From Patagioenas fasciata (lineage: Eukaryota > Chordata > Aves > Columbiformes > Columbidae), in contig NC_092520.1 in NCBI RefSeq assembly GCF_037038585.1, positions 195,121,604 through 195,185,603 on the forward strand: 64,000 nt of DNA. The letters run 5' to 3'. Of the stretch, positions 54,394-64,000 are shown in pieces. The translations under genes and the position numbers were made by a program. The stretch's first letter is position 1; the number at the start of each line of letters is the position of its first letter. The notes under the pieces are model-generated. The model made no database searches and was not told the DNA's origin. It worked only from the letters and a program-made list of their open reading frames with translations.

Positions 54394-55143
54394 TCACAGA
54401 ATCACAGAATGTTAGGGATTGGAAGGGACCTCAAAAGATCACCTGGTCCAATCCCCCTGCCGGAGCAGGAACACCCAGATGAGGATACATAGGAATGTGT
54501 CCAGGCAGGTTCTGAATATCTCCACAGCAGGAGGCTCCACAACCCCCCTGGGCAGCCTGTTTCAGTGTTCTGTTACCCTCACTGAGAAGAAATTTATTCT
54601 CAAATTTAAGTGGAACCTCTTGTGTTCCAATTTGAACCCATTACCCCTTGTCCTACCATTGGTTGTCACTGAGAAGAGCCTGGCTCCATCCTCCTGATAC
54701 TCACCCTTTATATATTTGTAAACATGAATAAGGTCACCCCTCAGTCTCCTCTTCTCCAAGCTAAAGAGACCCAGCTCCCTCAGCCTTTCCTCATAAGGGA
54801 GATGCTCCACTCCCTTAATCATCTTTGTTGCCCTGCGCTGGACTCTCTCCAGCAGTTCCCTGTCCTTCTTGAACTGAGGGGCCTAGAACTGGACACAACA
54901 TTCCAGGTGTGGTCTCACCAGGGCAGAGTAGAGGGGAAGGAGAACCTCTCTCAATCTACTAACCACCCCCCTTGTAATACATCCCAGGATGCCATTGGCC
55001 TTCCTGGCCACAAGGGCACAGTGCTGGCTCGTGGTTGTTCTGCTGTCCACAAGGACCCCCAGGTCCCTTTCCCCTACACTGCCCTCTAATAAGTCATTCC
55101 CCAATTTATACTGGAACCTGGGGTTGTTCCTACCCAGATGCAA
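54394..55143 (-). mobile_element. Young CR1 LINE, - strand, nested in the older CR1
   Basis: The left edge is the inverted CR1 end (TCACAGAATCACAGAATG). The remaining 750 bp or so read as the reverse complement of the CR1 3' UTR and the last part of ORF2. It is the best-preserved CR1 copy in the window: the - strand frames at 54,562-54,822 and 54,883-55,143 still read like the CR1 ORF2 C-terminus, though broken into pieces. It is 5'-truncated near the CCAGATGCA at about 55,142. It has no clear target duplication, as is usual for CR1. Confidence 0.93.
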
Positions 55144-55420
55144 TAGTCCTTGCGGTAATGAAGACTAACCACACTTTGGACTGCATTAGCAAGAACATAG
55201 CCAGCAGGTCAAGAGACATGATTATTGCCCTCTATTCAGCACATACGAAGCTACATCTTGAGCACTGTGTTCAGTTTATTCTCTCACCAAATAAAAGAGA
55301 GACTGAAAAGAATCAAGTTATTAAGATGGCAAGGAGCTTGAACATACAAGGAGGTTGAGGGACCTCAGAACACCAATATTCTTATCAAGTTTAATGGACT
55401 TTTACTGCTAGAGTATTCTT
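55144..55420 (+). mobile_element. Old CR1 LINE, + strand, right part
   Basis: The older element resumes exactly where its left part stopped. CAGCAGTGTG at 54,384-54,393 connects in CR1 order to CCTTGCGGTAATGAAG at about 55,147. The CR1 blocks GACTGCATTAGCAAGAACAT (near 55,180) and GAGCACTGTGTTCAG (near 55,259) follow. Similarity fades after about 55,420. Confidence 0.8.
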
Positions 55421-57719
55421 AGCAGCATTTCTTATGGTCACACTATGCAAACAGATGCATTTTGATAGTCCCATTGAGAAGACCTACAATGGTTATAGGT
55501 ATAATATATACTAGAGCACATTAACGCCACCAGTGCAGTACCTGATGATGTGCCACAGCAAACTCTGAACTGGATTCCATATAAGATGTTAAAAAGTAGC
55601 CTGAAGGCAGTACTGTCTCTGTGCTGCAAGCAGAAACTTCCATGGATCTTCTGTATTTCTGTGCCTGACAAACTCATGCGTGCTCAGGGACTGTTGCACA
55701 GAAAAATGTTTTACAAAACATCAAAGAACAAACTGGCACCCTACCCATGAATGATTTTCCATTTATAGTTGCAAAGCCACTGCTAGAAAGGCCAAAACTA
55801 GTTTATAAAACACTTCTGCAGCTATAATTGTTTAGGACCACTGAACTGCATGTTCCAAGCCAGATCAAAAGGAGCACCACAAACCCATGAAAGGCTTATG
55901 TGTAAAGACAGGGTAAATTCCATGTCTGGGATCCATCTGTAATTCTGTCAAACCAAGAGTTCTTGTAGCTGTACACAAATTAAATGTCTGTCTGCCAAAA
56001 TTAAGTGAACGAAGAACAAATACCCTCTTATCACTTTTTTACAGTAACTACCTTGTTTTCTTTAACATTAACTATAAAATACCCTTCATTTTACACTTCT
56101 GTGAAAATACAAAATAGATCGGGAGTTATACCAATACCAGACATTCATCCTGGTCTTTTTGAGATATCATTTTGCTTCAAACATAGATGTGTAAAGGTAT
56201 GCTATATTCTTCTGACTCAAAGTATTACGGCTGACACGGCAGAAGATAATGTAGCTTAAACTCAACAGGATTTGGGGGAAACTGCATATTTTCTTGAACA
56301 GGCTCAAGGCAAGTATATCACTGATTTACCAGAGATTGACAACACAAAGATAGTTTTAAGAAATTGCAAATGCAGTTGGAATGGAAAGGCCTGACGGTTT
56401 TACATTCGCAGAGTAGTTATACATGCATGATCCTTCTTGCTTAACAACATAAAAAACCAGAAATTAACAACTACTTGCAGTGTTAATTCCCTAAATAATT
56501 AGCACTCATGCATATTAATATTTAATGCCAGTTTTCTCTCCTTAAAAATATTTACTGTCTCAATAACCAGAGACTTCATATTGGAAATGAGAAATATTTG
56601 CTCTCAGTTTAAAAAATACTCATAACAAGCCACTGACAAGAATTACAGCAAAAGGCAGATACAGCTAAATTCCTTAAAATAAACCTGGAACATGTATTGT
56701 GAGATCATGAAATCGTCCTACTGTTTGTACTTGCTTACATTTCAGAAGCAATGAACATAAGTATAGTATGCATATGCCATTATCTGTAGAAATCTGGAGA
56801 AACTTGCTAGAAAGTTATTTAATGCGACTAGAGATAGCCAAAAGGCAGGATATCTAACACACACACACAAAAACAAAATCAACAACAACAAACATAAAAC
56901 AAAACAAAAACAAACAAAAAAACTAACCACACACACAAAAAAAACAAAAACAAACAAAAAAACCCACCAAACAAACAAACAAAAAGCACTTTCTTATTTT
57001 TTTATCTGATAAATCCAAATCATTAACATAAACATGAAACCTCCAAAATCCATCAGCTGCTCAATAAATGGAATAGTTTATTTTGGTTCCTCTGCAAATA
57101 CCATGGTCTATACAAAAGGCAGTAACTTTTATAGCCCAACTGATCCAGCTTCAAAAAACACATTCTGGGACATGAAGGGTTGAAACTGCGCCTGAAAATT
57201 TGACCTTTACATCAGCTGGTCTAATCTAATAAAAGATATTACAGCTCCCTAGAAGCCCTTGCTTTGTTTATGGCCATGATTGCCTGAGATTACAGCACTA
57301 CTATTATCAGACAATGCCAACTGCAAGGCTCTCCCAGTGCCCAGGGTGGGAAGGACTGCCAACTAGTCAAGTGATTGTCCAAAAATACCCTCACGTTAGG
57401 GATCCCTGTGCAGCACCAGTATTTCCAACTTCACTGTTTTCCATAGAGGGGATGTGAGACACTCCTGTTGTGCACCTGGGACTGTGGTGCTGTAACAGGG
57501 GTGGCAGTGCCAGGGATGTGGAGGTGCTGACCACTTCACTTGTCTGAAAACGTCGTGGTATTCCCCAGTTGAGCTTCGGCCTCGCACATTTCTGCACTTA
57601 CTCGCATCCGCGTAGTACTCCAGGTAGCTACTGGAACAGTTATTAACAGTTATTATTGTTTCCCATCCAGTACAGCACTAGTTAATTTCTAAATCATTGG
57701 CCCAGGGTTTTGCTGGACA
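55421..57719. other. AT-rich intergenic DNA upstream of the CpG island
   Basis: No gene is recognised. It contains an A/C low-complexity tract at 56,855-56,985. Base composition starts to rise in G and C after about 57,300, approaching the PIM3 CpG island. Confidence 0.6.
56855..56985 (+). repeat. (CA)n/(CAAA)n low-complexity tract
   Basis: CA dinucleotides lead into CAAA and CAA repeats with A-runs for about 130 bp. The Phe/Val/Cys-rich frame on the - strand is an artefact. Confidence 0.92.
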
Positions 57720-58602
57720 GACACTGGGCAGGATGCCCTCGGGCTCTCCTCTCCCCCTGGACTCTCCCAGCTGCCTCCCTCTCCCCTCATGAGAGGCCGG
57801 TGGCGGGGCCCTCACAGTGGCAGCGCCCCAAGAGCCGTTAACGGCCAGCCCGGGACCGCTCCGGGCGGTGAGGCCGAAGCCTCACGGAAAAGGGAGCCTC
57901 ATGGAGAGCCGCTGTAAAAGCGTCGTCGGAAGAGAACACTTAAAAGCCGCCTTGAACTCGGCCGGGGAGGGAGAGGCCGCCCCGCCGCCGCCGCGCCCCC
58001 ATTCCTGTTGATGCAGCGCCCCCTGCGGGGCAGGGCGGGCGGCGCTGCGGGGCGCCCGAGGCGCCGCGGACCCGAGCAGGCGCCAGGGCCGGGAAACAAA
58101 CAGCGTCGTGTCCTTTCGCGGCGCCGAGCGGGGCGGGGGAGGGGACGGAAGCCCTCAGCTCCTCCGAGGCGCGCCGCCGGGGAACTGGCGCCCGCCGTCG
58201 CGCCGCATCGGCCCCGCGGGGCTTCCGCGCAAGGGAGCTGACTGACACAAGCAGGCGCGGAGGGCAGGCGCCCGGCGTCCCCCCGCGCTGGTTACGCCGC
58301 CGCGCTGCGCCGAGGCTAGGCGGGGAGGAGAAGGGTCACGTTTTATTTCGGCGAGCACCAGCGTTATGAACAACCGAGCTTTGAGCCGCCACGCAGGGAG
58401 CTGCCTGCACCGCACGCCAGGCCTGCCGAAGCCACGTCCCGGCGTGCCCCGGCGATGGCGGCGCCCCTCCCCCGCAGGGCCCCAGACGCAGCGTCTCGGC
58501 CGGCGCGGAGCGGAACGGAGCGACCTTCCCGCAGCCGCGGGGCGGGGCCGGGCCCGGCGCGCCGCGGCATTCCCGCCCTGCCGCTTGGCCCCGCTCCGCC
58601 GC

Positions 58603-58667
58603 ATGCAAATGAGACCCCTCCTCATTGGCCGCACCGGTAGCCCTTCGAAAAGGCGCCTCGCGATTGG
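58603..58667. promoter_or_regulatory. Octamer plus two inverted CCAAT boxes
   Basis: A perfect octamer ATGCAAAT (58,603-58,610) is followed by ATTGG at 58,624-58,628 and 58,663-58,667, both inside ATTGGCCGC. Octamers bind POU/OCT factors, and CCAAT boxes bind NF-Y. On the - strand the order is CCAAT, CCAAT, octamer. The cluster lies about 820-880 bp upstream of the PIM3 ATG. Factor binding is inferred from motif only. Confidence 0.55.
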
Positions 58668-58831
58668 CCGCGCAGAAACGTTAACGCAAATCGGAGAATC
58701 TCTCCCCCTCCCGCTTTTTTTTTCGCCGCTAATGAGTGATGCGTGCTTGAGACAGCCTGTAACTCTGCGCGCCAGTTACTACAAATAAGTAGTTCCCAGC
58801 CCCCCGCCCTCCACTCGCCCGCCCGCACTAT

Positions 58832-58839
58832 GGGGCGGG
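58832..58839 (+). promoter_or_regulatory. GC box (Sp1-type)
   Basis: GGGGCGGG sits in the PIM3 upstream CpG island, about 650 bp before the start codon. Confidence 0.5.
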
Positions 58840-59482
58840 ACAGAAGGCTGCAGTCCCGGCCGCCGCACGGCGGACGCCCCGGCGCAGAAGGGAGGGGACC
58901 GCTGGGGCGGGGGGGAAAGGTGTTTCCCCCTCCCCCGCGGAGGGATATCCTCGGCGCGCTCGCCGCGCTCTGCCCGGACCAAAATATTGGGCGTTAAGAA
59001 GCGGCTCAGCGGCGCCGCCGGCTCAGAAGCGCGCGGGCAGGCACGGCGGATCCTGCGCCCGCCACGGCTCCACTGCGGCGCCCAGCCCGCTCCCCGCTGC
59101 GGTGGCCCCCGCAGGGGCGGGTTTCACGCGTGGCCCCGCAACGCCTGGACCCGCCTGTCTCCGCGGAGGGCTCTGGTTCTGCCTGCGCGTCTCTGTGCTC
59201 TAAGAGGCTCTCGCCGGTTAGAAGAGGAGCGGCGCCCTCGCTGATTGCCTTTCTCCGGAGGACTTGGTGCGACCTCCGCGTGGATCTGTGCCGGCGGGGA
59301 CCCCCGAGGACTCCGTTGGTGCTCGCTCTCGGCCGGGGAAGGAGCCGCAGAGACGGTCTCGGCGGCCCGCCGCCCCCAACCGGCTCCGGAGCGAGGAGAG
59401 CCGCGCCGCGTCGCCGAGCGCTCAGCCGGGAGGACGCCGGTGGTGCCAGCGCGGGGGACTCGCCGTCCCCCCTTGTCGGAAG

Positions 59483-62647
<3,165 letters not shown>

Positions 62648-64000
62648 ATTACTAAGGACCTCGCACTGGGAGGGGAGCTACAAGCAGAAAGACCACAGTG
62701 CTGCTGCCAATACGTAGGAGGGGCTAGAAAAATGCATTCATTATTCTGTAGTTGAATCTTTGTCTGAGGGACTTGATTTTATTTTCCCCCTTTGCTGGTT
62801 TCTGCTTTGGAATGAGAGATTTCCTTTGGAAACGCTGATGTTTGGGAGTTGCAGGCCAGTACTTAGTCAAAGACTGACCTTATTAAGAAAGCAGTGACCT
62901 CTTGAATACATGGTAAACTTTTTTGCTCTCATAGAGCCTGGACTAGATTTTATTTGCTTTTGAGTGCCTTTTTGAAAGCTGCTTCAGTGGGACTTTCTTT
63001 TTTGAGCTGTGTATGTCCAAAGAAGATCCAGTTCATTATAGGAATTTGCTCCCTTTAGACTTAGTGCTGGAGGAAGCAGCTCCTATGATGCATTGGAGAA
63101 CATGTTCGGTGATTGAATGAAGTAGTCCCATCCACTGGTGATGGAATACTTGAACACAGACATTTCACTCCTGCCCCGAGCCCTTTCCAAATCCAACCCA
63201 CCTCTGCTGCTCAAAATATTTCCTATAGCCTGCCTGCACAGAAATATGAACAGGTATATCAGCTTTTTTATCAGAAACATTTATTCATGTTTCCTTTTAT
63301 CATCTCTACCACTGGGCATGAGAAGCCCCTTTCTCAACTCCCCCTGGCCTTTTGTCACCCCGCGAGTCTTAAAGTACGTATGGGCATGTTGAATGCACAA
63401 TCAATGCAATATTCAAGGACTTTACTTTTTTTTTTTTTTTTCCATACCTGTATAATGTGTTTCTGTAAACTTGGTTTTTCCCATGTATTATACAGTTATT
63501 TATTGTTTGGAGTTTAGAAGACCTCCCACAGGTTTCAGCTGTGGCTATTTATTTGGTTAATTTATTTGGTTAGAGTTATTCAACACTGTGCTTTCCCCTC
63601 CTTCTCCCCATGGGAATTCTAGTGGTTTGCCCATGGCACTTTTTTTCTGCATTCCTGTCAACTTTTGTTTAAAAAAAAAAAAAAAAGACAAAAAATTTTG
63701 ACCTTTTCAATTTTTGTTGGAAGATGGAAAATTGTTGTACAAAGTCTAATTTAAGGGAAATAGAATGACTTTTTAAAGTTAGTATGCCTTGTGTCTGGTA
63801 TTACTGTACCAGAAATGTAAAGTAATGCTGTTTGGAAGGGTTTTAAATTATTGACATTGTACAGTCTCCGTGCATTGGCTCTGGAAGGTAGAGTGGCAGA
63901 GTCATAAACCTTAATTTATTTTAATAGCTGTGTTTCTGTGATCTGGTTGCATTTATGCAGCTTGGATTTGGATTTTTTTCTTCTGTTTAACAGTGTGAAA
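62648..64000 (+). other. PIM3: PIM3 3' UTR (continues past window end)
   Basis: After the stop there is at least 1.35 kb of T-rich sequence without a further coding region. I see no AATAAA or ATTAAA in it, so the cleavage site is probably beyond 64,000. It holds AU-rich elements and an A-run at about 63,671-63,686. Small open frames at 63,113-63,517 are accidental. Confidence 0.85.
63496..63572 (+). promoter_or_regulatory. PIM3: AU-rich mRNA-stability elements in the PIM3 3' UTR
   Basis: TTATTTATT at 63,496-63,504 fits the class II AU-rich nonamer. Then ATTTATTTGGTTA occurs twice in direct tandem (63,547-63,559 and 63,560-63,572), giving overlapping ATTTA cores. Another ATTTA lies at about 63,914-63,918. 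AU-rich elements recruit factors such as ZFP36/TTP that shorten mRNA life, in keeping with the short-lived PIM mRNAs known in mammals. Function here is inferred. Confidence 0.7.

Noticed and set aside
59264-59482. Possible in-frame N-terminal extension of PIM3
   Set aside because: The frame is open upstream of the ATG but contains no ATG. The protein from 59,483 begins exactly like known PIM3, so this is 5' UTR.
63113-63517. 134-codon frame after the PIM3 stop
   Set aside because: It starts in the 3' UTR, contains a long Phe run from a T-tract and has no family resemblance.

Overview
This window looks like a piece of a bird nuclear chromosome. Three things point there. It carries several 5'-truncated CR1 retrotransposons that end in the short repeat typical of bird CR1. 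It has two related long terminal repeats of a type I recognise from bird genomes. Its one clear gene is a vertebrate PIM-family kinase with short introns inside a CpG island. I cannot name the species.

Layout. Positions 1 to about 57,700 are AT-rich and hold no gene I can recognise. In this stretch are CR1 copies on the + strand (about 6,880-7,698 and 33,130-34,072) and on the - strand (21,333-21,700, 45,996-46,172 and 54,394-55,143). The last of these is inserted into an older + strand CR1 (about 53,450-55,420). There is also a probable, badly decayed CR1 coding remnant at 45,340-45,780, an old LTR at about 13,685-14,244, and a solo LTR at 28,545-29,106 with a perfect 5-bp target duplication. 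Simple repeats include a 212-bp AAAAG array at 19,281-19,492. A few hairpins, palindromes and exon-like open frames are noted as weak signals.

From about 57,720 to 60,900 the sequence turns sharply into a CpG island. It holds GC boxes, an octamer and two inverted CCAAT boxes. This island is the promoter and 5' half of a complete, six-exon + strand PIM3 gene (coding 59,483-62,647, 323 residues). All splice sites are GT-AG, and every kinase landmark is present. The 3' UTR runs from 62,648 past the window end. It carries AU-rich elements, two of which form a perfect 13-bp tandem duplication.

How it fits together. PIM3 is the only recognisable protein-coding unit. Its CpG-island promoter and AU-rich 3' UTR fit a broadly accessible gene with a short-lived mRNA, as known for PIM kinases. 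The 57 kb upstream may hold distal regulatory DNA or non-coding transcripts, but sequence reading alone cannot show this. I found no CRISPR array, tRNA, rRNA, operon or other multi-gene system.
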